64,000 nucleotides of DNA, from NCBI RefSeq assembly GCF_003993775.1, contig NZ_RJRZ01000007.1, positions 1 to 64,000 on the forward strand, read 5' to 3'. A program made the position numbers and the translations under genes. Of this stretch, positions 8,635 through 17,013 are shown piece by piece (position 1 is the stretch's first letter; each line of letters starts with the position of its first letter). This stretch comes from Frigidibacter oleivorans. GTDB lineage: Bacteria; Pseudomonadota; Alphaproteobacteria; Rhodobacterales; Rhodobacteraceae. The notes beneath the pieces were generated by a model, which worked only from the letters and a program-made list of their open reading frames with translations, did not search any database and was not told the DNA's origin.

Positions 8635-10863
8635 ATGCGCGGCAGCGAAGACGGCCCATCGCCCGCCCGGTCGCATCCGGCCCCGTCGCGCCCGTCCCGG
8701 TCGCGTGGGGGCAGGTCGGCGCGCCGGCGATTCGCATTGCGGCTGGCCTTGCTGATGCCGGGGCTGTGGCTCGCCTTGCCGCCGGGCGCCGGCGCGCAGG
8801 ACCGGCCGACCTATTCCACCTACGGCACCCCCGGCCTGATCGACATGCCGACGGCGGAAATGGCGCCGGACGGGCAGCTGGCGCTGTCCTCCGCCTATCA
8901 TGACGGGTCGCTGAAAAACACGCTGACCTTCCAGATCTGGCCGCGCGTTTCCGGAACCTTCCGCTATTCCTGGTTTCAGGAATACCTGTCGAGCGGGCAA
9001 GACCTCTATGACCGCAGCTTCGACCTTGCGGTGCTGCTGTTCGACGAGGGGTCCTGGACTCCGGCGGTGGCGATCGGCCTGCGCGACTTCGGCGGGACCG
9101 GGGTGCTGGCCTCGGAATATGTCGTGGGGACGAAGCATCTGGGGCGGGGCGTCACCGTCTCGGCCGGGATCGGCTGGGGCCGGCTTGGTACCTATGGCAG
9201 CTTCGACAACCCGCTGGGCGTGATCAGCGATGCCTTCGATACGCGGGGCGGCTTCGACGGGATCGAGGAAACCGGCCAGGTCTCGTTCGACTCGTTCTTC
9301 CGGGGGCCGGCGGCGTTGTTCGGCGGGGTCGAGTGGCGGCCGAACGAAAGGCTGTCGTTCAAGGCCGAATATTCCTCGGACGATTACGAGACCGAGGTCG
9401 AGCGGATGGGCTTCGAGCGCCGCACGCCGCTGAACTTCGCCGCCACCTGGCGCACGCCGCGCGGGGTGGACCTGACGGCCTATGCCCTGCATGGCGCGCA
9501 GTTCGGGATGGTGGCGACGCTCGCCTTCGATCCCGGCCGTGCGCCCTTTCCCTCGGGGCGCGAACCGGCCCCGCCGCCCGTCTACCGCATCGACCCGGCC
9601 TCGGCCGCGGCGGGCGCGAGCTGGGGCCAGGCCGGGGCGGGCGGCCGTCCGGTAGTGGATGTCACCCTGAACGAGATGGCGCGGCAGGCGCTCGACGCGC
9701 AGCGGATCACGCTCGACTTCCTGACGATCGAGGGCGATGCCGCAACGGCGCGGATCCAGGCCGGCGCCTACGATTCCGAGGCGCAGGCCATCGGCCGGAC
9801 CGCCCGCATCCTGACGCGGACGCTGCCGCCCAAGATCGGCACCTTCGACATCGTGCTGGTGCGGCAGGGTCTGCCGCTGTCCTCGGTCCGGATCCGCCGT
9901 GCCGACATGGAAGAGCTGGAATTCGCGCCGGACAACAGCTGGCAGTCCTTCGCCCGCGCGCAGTTTTCCGACGCCTCGGCGCTGTCGAGCCTGTCGGCGC
10001 CCGGCGAGGTCACGACCTATCCGGCCTTCGACTGGCAGCTGTCGACCTACCTTTCGCCCTCCTATTTCGACCCGGACCAGCCGGTGCGCGCCGATTTCGG
10101 GGCCCAGCTGTCCTTCGGGGTCGATCTGGCGCCGGGCGTGATCCTGTCGACCTCGCTGCGGCAGAAGATCGTGGGCAACCTCGACCAGGTCGAAAGACGT
10201 TCGGATTCGGTCCTGCCGCATGTCCGGTCGGACTATGCGCTGTACGACAAGACCGAAGGTCTGGAGATGACGCATCTGACCGGCGAATACTTCTTCCGGC
10301 CGGGCACCGATCTCTATGGCCGGATGACGGCGGGCTATCTGGAACGGATGTATGCGGGCCTGTCCACGGAACTGCTGTGGAAGCCGGTCGACAGCCCGCT
10401 CGCGCTTGGCGCCGAGCTCAACCATGTCGCGCAGCGCGACTATGACACGGGCTTCGGGCTGCTCGACTACGAGGTGACGACGGGCCATGTCTCGGCCTAT
10501 TACGACTTCGGCAAGGGCTATCTGGGGCAGGTGGATGCCGGGCGCTATCTGGCCGGGGACTGGGGGGCGACCTTCTCGCTCGACCGCGAATTCGGCAACG
10601 GCTTCACCTTGGGCGCCTTCTTCACGCTGACCGACGTGTCCTTCGACGATTTCGGCGAAGGCTCGTTCGACAAGGGCATCCGCTTCGTCGTGCCGCTCAG
10701 CTGGATCGCGGGCGAGCCGTCGAACCGTGCGCTGGCGCAGACGATCCGCCCGACCACCCGCGACGGCGGACAGCGCCTGGCGGTGCGCAACCGGCTTTAC
10801 GGCCTGGTCCGCGACACGCACGCGCCGGAGATGCAGGACGACTGGGGGAGATTCTGGCGATGA
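8635..10863 (+). CDS. YjbH-family exopolysaccharide outer-membrane protein
   Basis: A 742-residue secreted protein. After a basic, Ser/Pro-rich N-terminus there is a signal peptide (hydrophobic LRLALLMPGLWLAL, cleavage near GAGAQ). The family hallmark YSTYGTPGLIDMPTAEM follows, then long alternating beta strands (SFKAEYSSDDYETEVERMG and others) consistent with a beta-barrel. YjbH/GfcD proteins are thought to take part in exopolysaccharide secretion with YjbF/GfcB lipoproteins; YjbF is encoded next, overlapping by four bases. ATG 8635 is preceded by GTGAGGATC, and a GTG nine bases upstream is an alternative start. It begins the plus-strand operon yjbH-yjbF-wza. Confidence 0.88.
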   Translation: MRGSEDGPSPARSHPAPSRPSRSRGGRSARRRFALRLALLMPGLWLALPPGAGAQDRPTYSTYGTPGLIDMPTAEMAPDGQLALSSAYHDGSLKNTLTFQIWPRVSGTFRYSWFQEYLSSGQDLYDRSFDLAVLLFDEGSWTPAVAIGLRDFGGTGVLASEYVVGTKHLGRGVTVSAGIGWGRLGTYGSFDNPLGVISDAFDTRGGFDGIEETGQVSFDSFFRGPAALFGGVEWRPNERLSFKAEYSSDDYETEVERMGFERRTPLNFAATWRTPRGVDLTAYALHGAQFGMVATLAFDPGRAPFPSGREPAPPPVYRIDPASAAAGASWGQAGAGGRPVVDVTLNEMARQALDAQRITLDFLTIEGDAATARIQAGAYDSEAQAIGRTARILTRTLPPKIGTFDIVLVRQGLPLSSVRIRRADMEELEFAPDNSWQSFARAQFSDASALSSLSAPGEVTTYPAFDWQLSTYLSPSYFDPDQPVRADFGAQLSFGVDLAPGVILSTSLRQKIVGNLDQVERRSDSVLPHVRSDYALYDKTEGLEMTHLTGEYFFRPGTDLYGRMTAGYLERMYAGLSTELLWKPVDSPLALGAELNHVAQRDYDTGFGLLDYEVTTGHVSAYYDFGKGYLGQVDAGRYLAGDWGATFSLDREFGNGFTLGAFFTLTDVSFDDFGEGSFDKGIRFVVPLSWIAGEPSNRALAQTIRPTTRDGGQRLAVRNRLYGLVRDTHAPEMQDDWGRFWR

Positions 10864-11534
10864 TGCGACCGCCTCGCCGGTCCGGCGCCCCGACCCTGCC
10901 GCGCCTGATCGCCGGCGCGGTGGGCCTGTCGCTGCTGACGGCCTGCGTTCCGGTCCAGCAGGGGGTGAGCCGGGTGGCCGGGCTCGGCCCCTCGGCGACC
11001 GAGGTGGGTAGTTCCACCCGGCAGTTCGTCGCCCGGGTCGAGGCCGGCGCGCCGGTCAAGATCGTGGCGCTGGAGGATCGCGGCGGCGCGCTGACCTCGA
11101 TCGTCCAGATGACGGATAGCGCGCAGGGCGGCCAGTGGCGCACCCCTGACAATGTCGGCTTCGCGCTGCAGGACGGGTTCCTGCTAGGCACGGCGGCGCT
11201 CGGCAACGACCTGATGACCGCCGACATCGCCGAGACGCGGGCGCTGGTGCTGGCGGGGCGCGACGGGCTGGCGGTGCGGGTCCATCGCTATCTGGACGGG
11301 CAGAACGCCACGCTGATCCGCAGCTTCGTCTGCGATGTCACCATCGGCGGACCGGCGCCGCTGGTGCTGGACAACCGCAGCTTCGACACGCGGCTGGTGA
11401 CCGAGACCTGCCGCAACCCCGACCTGTCCTTCGAGAATTACTACTGGATCGGCGGGGGCCGCATCTTGCAGTCCAAGCAATGGGTCGGCCCGCAGGTCGG
11501 CTATGTCTCGATGCGCGAGGTCATCCTCGGATGA
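10860..11534 (+). CDS. YjbF-family lipoprotein
   Basis: A 224-residue lipoprotein. A basic N-terminus, a hydrophobic stretch and the lipobox LLTAC (lipidated C29) precede a mature domain with the YjbF/GfcB pattern, including the C-terminal YYWIGGGRILQSKQWVGPQVGYV segment. Family members are part of the group 4 capsule or Yjb exopolysaccharide secretion systems. The ATGA overlap with yjbH upstream and with the Wza-type gene downstream indicates translational coupling. The exact biochemical role of YjbF proteins is not known. Confidence 0.88.
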   Translation: MMRPPRRSGAPTLPRLIAGAVGLSLLTACVPVQQGVSRVAGLGPSATEVGSSTRQFVARVEAGAPVKIVALEDRGGALTSIVQMTDSAQGGQWRTPDNVGFALQDGFLLGTAALGNDLMTADIAETRALVLAGRDGLAVRVHRYLDGQNATLIRSFVCDVTIGGPAPLVLDNRSFDTRLVTETCRNPDLSFENYYWIGGGRILQSKQWVGPQVGYVSMREVILG

Positions 11535-12961
11535 CCCGCCGTCCCAATCCACCGCCGGCCGCCTCCGGCCGTGGCGCCCTGATCGGAGGTTTCCCCTTGC
11601 GCAGTCTCGTTTCCCTTGGTCTCGCCGTGCTGCTCGCCGGATGCGGCACCATCTACCAGACGCCCGGGGTCCGCGAGGGTGTGACCCGCGGCTCGAAGGT
11701 GCAGGTGGTGCCGATCACGCCGGAAACGCTGCTGGCCGCCAACCGCTCGTCCTACGAACCGCGTCCGCTGCCCGCGATCTTCACCGCGACCGCCGGCGCG
11801 GGCGGGGCGCTGCGCGGGGCGGGGGCGCTGCCCGACCCGGCCTTCCTGCCCGAGGGACGCCCCGAGGCGATGGAAACCCGCATCCCGCCGGAGGTGCCGG
11901 ACCGGCCCTACACCATCGGCGTGGGCGACGTGATCCTGCTGGCCACCCCCACCGCCGGCAGCACCGTCGAGGAACTGACCGGCCTGCTGGCCGCGCAGAA
12001 CTCGCGCCAGGGCTATACGGTGCAGGACGATGGCGCGATTGCGGTGCCGGATGTGGGCCGCGTGCAGATCGCCGGGCTGACGCTGGAAGAGGCCGAGGCG
12101 GTGGTCTTCCGCCGGCTGGTCGAGGCGCAGATCGACCCGGCCTTCAGCCTCGAGGTGTCGGGCTTCAATTCCAAGCGCGTTTCCATCGGCGGCGCGGTGG
12201 GCACGCCCACGGTGGTGCCGATCACGCTGACGCCGTTGCGGCTCGACGCGGCGCTGGCGGCGGTGGGCGGCGTGCAGGTCGCGGATCAGGACTATGCGAC
12301 GATCCGGCTGTATCGCGACGGCACGCTCTACCAGATCCCGATGCGGGAATTCTTCGCCAACCCGGCCTATCAGAAGATCCGCCTGACCGATGGCGACAGC
12401 GTCTTCGTCGATACCGAATTCGATCTGGAAAAGGCGCAGTCCTATTTCCAGGAACAGATCGCGCTGGCCGACTACCGGCTGGAGGCGCGGACCCAGGCGA
12501 TCAGCGAACTGAACACGGAAATCCAGATCCGCCGCGCCGACCTGTCCGAGGCGCGCGAGAACTTCTCGACCGGGCTGGAACTGGGCGCGGTGGATCGCGA
12601 CTATGTCTATCTGACGGGCGAGGTCGGCGAACAGTCGCGCTTCGCGCTGCCCTTCGAACAGCGGGCGACGCTGGCCGACGCGCTGTATGACCAGGGCGGC
12701 GGCGTGCCGAACCAGACCGGCAGCGCCGGCCAGATCTACGTGCTGCGCGGCTCGCAGGACCCGCGGGAATTCGGCGCGGTGACGGCATGGCAGCTCGACG
12801 CGCGCAACGCCGCGAACCTGACGATGATGACCCGGTTCGAACTGCGCCCCAATGACGTGATCTTCGTGGCCGAACAGCCGATCACCCGCTGGAGCCGCGT
12901 GGTCAACCAGATCACGCCGTCGATCATCAACATCACCGCCAACGCGGCCAACGGCAACTGA
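11531..12961 (+). CDS. Wza-type outer-membrane polysaccharide export lipoprotein
   Basis: A 476-residue protein with a lipobox LLAGC (C38 from the ATG at 11531). The polysaccharide export domain starts at YTIGVGDVI, two SLBB-like repeats follow (around VSIGGAVGTPTVVPI and YVYLTGEVG), and the C-terminal ITPSIINITANA helix would form the outer-membrane alpha-barrel. It exports finished polysaccharide through the outer membrane together with the Wzc homologue. An alternative TTG start at 11597 directly follows GGAGG with ideal spacing and gives a textbook short lipoprotein signal with the cysteine at position 16. That start may be the true one; the ATG at 11531 overlaps the yjbF stop. Confidence 0.9.
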   Translation: MTRRPNPPPAASGRGALIGGFPLRSLVSLGLAVLLAGCGTIYQTPGVREGVTRGSKVQVVPITPETLLAANRSSYEPRPLPAIFTATAGAGGALRGAGALPDPAFLPEGRPEAMETRIPPEVPDRPYTIGVGDVILLATPTAGSTVEELTGLLAAQNSRQGYTVQDDGAIAVPDVGRVQIAGLTLEEAEAVVFRRLVEAQIDPAFSLEVSGFNSKRVSIGGAVGTPTVVPITLTPLRLDAALAAVGGVQVADQDYATIRLYRDGTLYQIPMREFFANPAYQKIRLTDGDSVFVDTEFDLEKAQSYFQEQIALADYRLEARTQAISELNTEIQIRRADLSEARENFSTGLELGAVDRDYVYLTGEVGEQSRFALPFEQRATLADALYDQGGGVPNQTGSAGQIYVLRGSQDPREFGAVTAWQLDARNAANLTMMTRFELRPNDVIFVAEQPITRWSRVVNQITPSIINITANAANGN

Positions 12962-13030
12962 GCCGGGCAGGCCCGCACGCGACTGTTGCCGCGGCGGGCC
13001 ACAATGCCGCAGAATTTCCGCAATTGCCCG

Positions 13031-13062
13031 GGCGGCGGTCAAGAAACCGCCGCCTGTTTCTG
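13031..13062 (+). terminator. Probable rho-independent terminator after the Wza-type gene
   Basis: A 9-bp stem GGCGGCGGT / ACCGCCGCC with loop CAAGAA is followed by TGTTTCTG. It lies 70 bases after the exporter stop and 46 before the next gene, so it probably separates the exopolysaccharide operon from the HAD-UbiA operon. Confidence 0.65.
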
Positions 13063-13107
13063 TCATAGCGGGCAGAGCGATAGAGAAGGCGACGGGGCGC
13101 GGGACGG

Positions 13108-14532
13108 ATGAAGATGCAGCCGGTGCTGGTGGTGGATCTGGACGGGACGCTGATCCGCACCGACATGCTTCACGAAACCTTCTGGTCGGCCTTCGCGAAA
13201 GACTGGACCACGCCCCTCCGCGCGCTGGCGGCGCTCGGCCGGGGCCGGGCCGCGCTGAAGCAGGTGCTGGCCGACCGGGCCGCGGTGGATGTGGCGACGC
13301 TGCCCTATGACGAGGGCGTGCTCGCGCGGCTGCGGGACTGGCGCGCGCAAGGCGGGCGCACCGCGCTGGTCTCGGCGGCGGACGAACGGCTGGTGGCGGC
13401 GGTGGCGGCGCATCTGGGGCTGTTCAACCATGCGGTCGGCACCACCGCCGGCCACAATCTGAAGGGCGAGGCCAAGGCCGCGCGTCTGGTCGAACTGTTC
13501 GGCACCGACGGCTTTCACTACATGGGCGATGCCGAGGTGGATCTGCCGGTCTGGCGCGCGGCGGGCGCCGCGATCACCGTCAACGCCCCGCCGGACCTGC
13601 AGCACCGGGTGACGCAGGCGGTGCCGGGGGCCGAACATCTGCGCACCTTCACCCGCAGCGGCCGCGACTATCTGCGCGCGCTGCGCCCCCACCAGTGGCT
13701 GAAGAACCTCTTGGTCTTCGTGCCGATGCTGGCGGCGCATGACCTGACGCCCTTCACCGCGCTCTATGCGCTGACCGCCTTCGTGGCCTTCAGCCTGATC
13801 GCCTCGAGCGTCTATGTGCTGAACGACCTGCTGGACCTCGGCGCCGACCGCGCCCATCCGCGGAAATGCCGCCGCCCCTTCGCTTCGGGCGCGGTGCCGG
13901 TCGCGCATGGCACCGCGATGGCCGCGCTGCTGATCGGGGCCGGGATCGTGCTGGCGGCCCCGCTGGGAATGGGCTTCGTCATTGTGATGGCGGGCTATTT
14001 CGGCATGACGCTGGCCTATTCGCTGTATCTCAAGCGGCGGCTGGTGGTGGATATCTGCGCGCTTTCCACGCTTTACACCTTCCGCATCCTCGCGGGCGGG
14101 GCGGCGACGGCGCTGCCGATCTCGGTCTGGCTGCTGGCCTTTTCGGTGTTCTTCTTCTTCGCGCTGGCGGCGGTGAAGCGGCAGGCGGAGCTGGTGGACA
14201 GCGCGGCGGCGGGCGGGCTCGGCGCCCATGGCCGCGGCTACCGGGTCGAGGATCTGCCGCTGGTATCGATGATGGCCATCGCCGCGGGCTATGTCTCGGT
14301 GCTGGTGATGGCGCTCTATGCCAGTTCCGACGAGGTGACGCGGCTTTATTCCGCGCCGCACATGCTGTGGGGCATCTGCCTCGTGCTGCTCTACTGGCTC
14401 AGCCGGATGGTGATGCTGACCCATCGCGGCCGGATGCATGACGACCCGGTGGTCTTCGCGGTGATGGACCCGGTCAGCCGCAGCTGCGTGATCATGGTTC
14501 TCGCGCTCGGCATCGCGGGGTCGCTGCTGTGA
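13108..14532 (+). CDS. HAD phosphatase-UbiA fusion, polyprenyl-phosphate phosphoribosyltransferase-like
   Basis: A 474-residue two-domain protein. Residues 1 to about 185 are a HAD hydrolase: DLDGT (D10, D12), a serine motif VSAAD near 88-92, and MGDAEVD (139-145). Residues about 190-474 are a multi-helix UbiA prenyltransferase with NDLLDLGADRAHPRK (N239, D240, D243, D247) and AYSLYLKRRLVVDI. The Asp motif followed by an RPFASG element resembles mycobacterial Rv3806c, which joins decaprenyl phosphate and PRPP. The HAD half could remove the 5-phosphate afterwards, a step done by a separate protein in mycobacteria. Both statements about activity are inferred. It is the first gene of an operon with gtrA, dprE1-like and dprE2-like genes. 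Confidence 0.85.
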   Translation: MKMQPVLVVDLDGTLIRTDMLHETFWSAFAKDWTTPLRALAALGRGRAALKQVLADRAAVDVATLPYDEGVLARLRDWRAQGGRTALVSAADERLVAAVAAHLGLFNHAVGTTAGHNLKGEAKAARLVELFGTDGFHYMGDAEVDLPVWRAAGAAITVNAPPDLQHRVTQAVPGAEHLRTFTRSGRDYLRALRPHQWLKNLLVFVPMLAAHDLTPFTALYALTAFVAFSLIASSVYVLNDLLDLGADRAHPRKCRRPFASGAVPVAHGTAMAALLIGAGIVLAAPLGMGFVIVMAGYFGMTLAYSLYLKRRLVVDICALSTLYTFRILAGGAATALPISVWLLAFSVFFFFALAAVKRQAELVDSAAAGGLGAHGRGYRVEDLPLVSMMAIAAGYVSVLVMALYASSDEVTRLYSAPHMLWGICLVLLYWLSRMVMLTHRGRMHDDPVVFAVMDPVSRSCVIMVLALGIAGSLL

Positions 14533-14942
14533 CGACGATGACGCTGACCCTGCGCTATGCGGGCTTCGCGCTCTTGGCGACGGCGCTGAACCTCGCCGTG
14601 CAGCGGGCGGTGCTGGCCGCGATGCCCGGCACGGCAGGCTTCGCCCTGGCGCTGGTGGCGGGCACGGGCGCGGGGCTGGTGGCCAAATACCTGCTCGACA
14701 AGCGCTGGATCTTCGGCGACCGCGCCACCGGCCTTGCCGCCCATTCCCGCCGCTTCGGGCTCTATGCGCTGATGGGACTGGCCACCACCGCGATCTTCTG
14801 GGGGACGGAGACCGCGGCCTATGCGATCTGGCGCAGCGACGCCGCGCGCGAGGCCGGGGCGATCCTCGGCCTGGCCATCGGCTATGCGGTGAAATACCGG
14901 CTGGACCGGCGGTTCGTGTTCGCGGCGGAGGGGGCCGCATGA
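14529..14942 (+). CDS. GtrA-family membrane protein
   Basis: A 137-residue protein with four membrane helices: about 9-30, 34-55, 75-95 and 108-125. The GtrA patterns KYLLDKRWIF and KYRLDRRFVF follow helices 2 and 4. GtrA proteins are thought to move or assist polyprenyl-phosphate sugars across the inner membrane. In mycobacteria the GtrA-like Rv3789 lies next to dprE1/dprE2, which matches this arrangement. A GTG start overlaps the HAD-UbiA stop (GTGA), and its own stop overlaps the next ATG. A flippase or accessory role for a polyprenyl-phospho-pentose is the favoured inference. Confidence 0.85.
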   Translation: MTTMTLTLRYAGFALLATALNLAVQRAVLAAMPGTAGFALALVAGTGAGLVAKYLLDKRWIFGDRATGLAAHSRRFGLYALMGLATTAIFWGTETAAYAIWRSDAAREAGAILGLAIGYAVKYRLDRRFVFAAEGAA

Positions 14943-16261
14943 ACCTGTCCGGCTGGGGCCGCTTCCCGCAGGTCGACAGCCGCGTCCTCCGGCCGCGGAC
15001 GCCGGAGGCGGTCGCCGATGCGCTGGCCGGGGGGCGGGCGATCCCGCGCGGCAACGGGCGGGCCTATGGCGATGCGGCGGTATCGCACGGGGTGACGCTG
15101 GACCTGCGCGGGCTCGACCGGATGCTGGCCTTCGACCCCGCCACCGGGCAGCTGGTGGCCGAGGCCGGGGTCCTGCTGTCGGACATCATCGACGCCTTCC
15201 TGCCGCGCGGCTGGTTCCCGCTGGTCACCCCCGGCACCCGCTTCGTCACGCTGGGGGGGATGATCGCCGCCGATGTCCATGGCAAGAACCATCACCGCGC
15301 CGGGTCGATGGCCGAAAGCGTCGACTGGGTCGAGGTGATGGTGGCGCCGGGGCAGGTGCGGCGTGCCGCGCGGGACGAGAATCCCGAGCTGTTCGAGATG
15401 ACCTGCGGCGGCATGGGCCTGACCGGGCCGATCCTGCGCGCCGCGATCCGGCTGCAGCGGGTGGACAGCGGCTGGATCCGGCAGGACAGCATCGCCGCCC
15501 CCGACCTCGACGCGGCGCTTGCCGCCTTCGAGGCGCGGATGGCGGCCACCTATTCCGTCGCCTGGATCGACTGCCTCGCCTCCGGGCGGTCGCTCGGCCG
15601 GTCGATCGTGATGACCGGCGAACATGCGCGGCTGGCGGAACTCGACAACCGCCGCCGGCTGCGGCCCTTCGCCATCCCGGCGAAGCGGCGGTTGAGCGTG
15701 CCCTTCGACCTGCCGGGCCTCGCGCTCAACCGCTGGACGGTCGGTGCCTTCAACGCCGCCTACTGGCGGCAGGGGCGGCGCGGCGCCGGCCCGCGGCTGG
15801 TGGACTGGCAGAGCTATTTCTACCCGCTCGATGCCATCGACGGCTGGAACCGCATCTATGGCCGGCGCGGTTTCGCGCAATGGCAGGTGGCGCTGCCGCT
15901 GGACCGCGCGGCGGTCGGGCTGCGGGCACTGCTGGCGGAAATCGCGGCAGCGGGGCAGGGGTCTTTCCTCGCGGTGCTGAAGCGGTTCGGTCCCGGGCGC
16001 GGCGGCCTGTCCTTCCCCGTCGAGGGCTATACGCTCGCGCTCGACTTCCCCGCCACCCCGGCCGCGCTGGCGCTGATGGATCGGCTCGACGCGCTGGCGC
16101 TGGCCCAGGGCGGGCGGTTCTACCTGGCCAAGGACGCGCGGATGACGGCCGCCACCTTCGCCAGGGCCGAACCGCGCCTCCCAGGCTTCCAACGCTTCCG
16201 CAGCGCGGCGGGGCTCGACCTGCGCTTCGCCTCGGCCCAATCCGAAAGGCTGAACCTGTGA
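14939..16261 (+). CDS. DprE1-like FAD-dependent decaprenylphosphoryl-ribose 2-oxidase
   Basis: A 440-residue FAD-binding (vanillyl-alcohol-oxidase fold) oxidoreductase. The FAD half has RGNGRAYGD (37-45), PGTRFVTLGG (98-107) and HGKNHH (114-119), the last matching the DprE1 active-site histidine region. The C-terminal half has YHPLD-like YFYPLD, RFGPGRGGLSFP and YLAKDAR, with K398 matching mycobacterial Lys418. DprE1 oxidises the 2-hydroxyl of decaprenylphosphoryl-ribose. The position of the benzothiazinone-target Cys387 is Ala367 here (YTLALDFP against NICVDFP). ATGA and GTGA overlaps join it to gtrA upstream and dprE2 downstream. Assignment rests on motif-by-motif similarity and gene order. 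Confidence 0.87.
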   Translation: MNLSGWGRFPQVDSRVLRPRTPEAVADALAGGRAIPRGNGRAYGDAAVSHGVTLDLRGLDRMLAFDPATGQLVAEAGVLLSDIIDAFLPRGWFPLVTPGTRFVTLGGMIAADVHGKNHHRAGSMAESVDWVEVMVAPGQVRRAARDENPELFEMTCGGMGLTGPILRAAIRLQRVDSGWIRQDSIAAPDLDAALAAFEARMAATYSVAWIDCLASGRSLGRSIVMTGEHARLAELDNRRRLRPFAIPAKRRLSVPFDLPGLALNRWTVGAFNAAYWRQGRRGAGPRLVDWQSYFYPLDAIDGWNRIYGRRGFAQWQVALPLDRAAVGLRALLAEIAAAGQGSFLAVLKRFGPGRGGLSFPVEGYTLALDFPATPAALALMDRLDALALAQGGRFYLAKDARMTAATFARAEPRLPGFQRFRSAAGLDLRFASAQSERLNL

Positions 16262-17007
16262 CCCAAGACCTTGCGAAATCGCCGGTGCTGATCCTCGGCG
16301 GGCGGTCCGATATCGGCCTCGCCTGCGCCCGCGCCTTCGCCGCCGCCGGCCATCCGCTGCAACTCGCCGCCCGGAACGCCGCGACGCTGGAGCCGGCCGC
16401 GCAGGACCTGCGGCTGCGCGGCGGCGGCGCGGTCAGCCTGCACGAGTTCGACGTGCTGGACATCGCCGGACACGCGGCCTTCCTCGATGCGCTTCCCGAA
16501 CCGCCGGGCATCGTCCTTTGCGCGGTGGGCGCGATGGGCGACCAGGAGGCGAGCGAGCGCGACCCGCAGGCCGCGGCCCTGGTGATGCGGGCGAATTTCG
16601 AGGGCCCCGCGCTGATCCTGGGCGAGATCGCCAACCGGATGGAGGCGGCGGGCCGGGGCGTGATCGTCGGCATCTCCTCGGTCGCGGGCGACCGGGGCCG
16701 GGCCACCAACTATGTCTACGGCGCCGGCAAGGCGGGCTTCACCGCCTTCCTGTCCGGCCTGCGCAACCGGCTGGCGCGGACCGGGGTGCAGGTGGTGACG
16801 GTGAAGCCCGGCTTCGTCGCCACCCGGATGACCGAGGGCATGGACACGCCCGCCCCCCTGACCGCCCAGCCCGAGGAGGTCGCCCGCGCGATCCTGCGGG
16901 CGATCCGCACCGGCGGCACCGTCGTCTATGTCCGCCCGGTCTGGCGGCTGGTGATGACGGCGATCCGCGCGATCCCGGAACCGCTGTTCAAGCGGATGAA
17001 GCTGTAG
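16258..17007 (+). CDS. DprE2-like short-chain dehydrogenase (2-keto reductase)
   Basis: A 249-residue classical SDR with the nucleotide-binding ILGGRSDIG (12-20), SS at 140-141 and catalytic Y154-x3-K158 in VYGAGKAGF. Its C-terminus (WRLVMTAIRAIPEPLFKRMKL region) closely resembles that of mycobacterial DprE2, which reduces the 2-keto intermediate made by DprE1 to the arabinose epimer. The GTG start overlaps the dprE1 stop. It is the last gene of the operon; the convergent HNH gene ends six bases away. In isolation it would be called a generic SDR; the dprE1 neighbour makes the assignment specific. Confidence 0.85.
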   Translation: MTQDLAKSPVLILGGRSDIGLACARAFAAAGHPLQLAARNAATLEPAAQDLRLRGGGAVSLHEFDVLDIAGHAAFLDALPEPPGIVLCAVGAMGDQEASERDPQAAALVMRANFEGPALILGEIANRMEAAGRGVIVGISSVAGDRGRATNYVYGAGKAGFTAFLSGLRNRLARTGVQVVTVKPGFVATRMTEGMDTPAPLTAQPEEVARAILRAIRTGGTVVYVRPVWRLVMTAIRAIPEPLFKRMKL

Positions 17008-17013
17008 GAGTGG

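Noticed and set aside
8431-10821. Minus-strand open frame running in from yjbH antisense and fused in frame to the metallophosphatase
   Set aside because: Only the part from 8430 downwards has the phosphoesterase motifs; the rest is an antisense shadow of yjbH.
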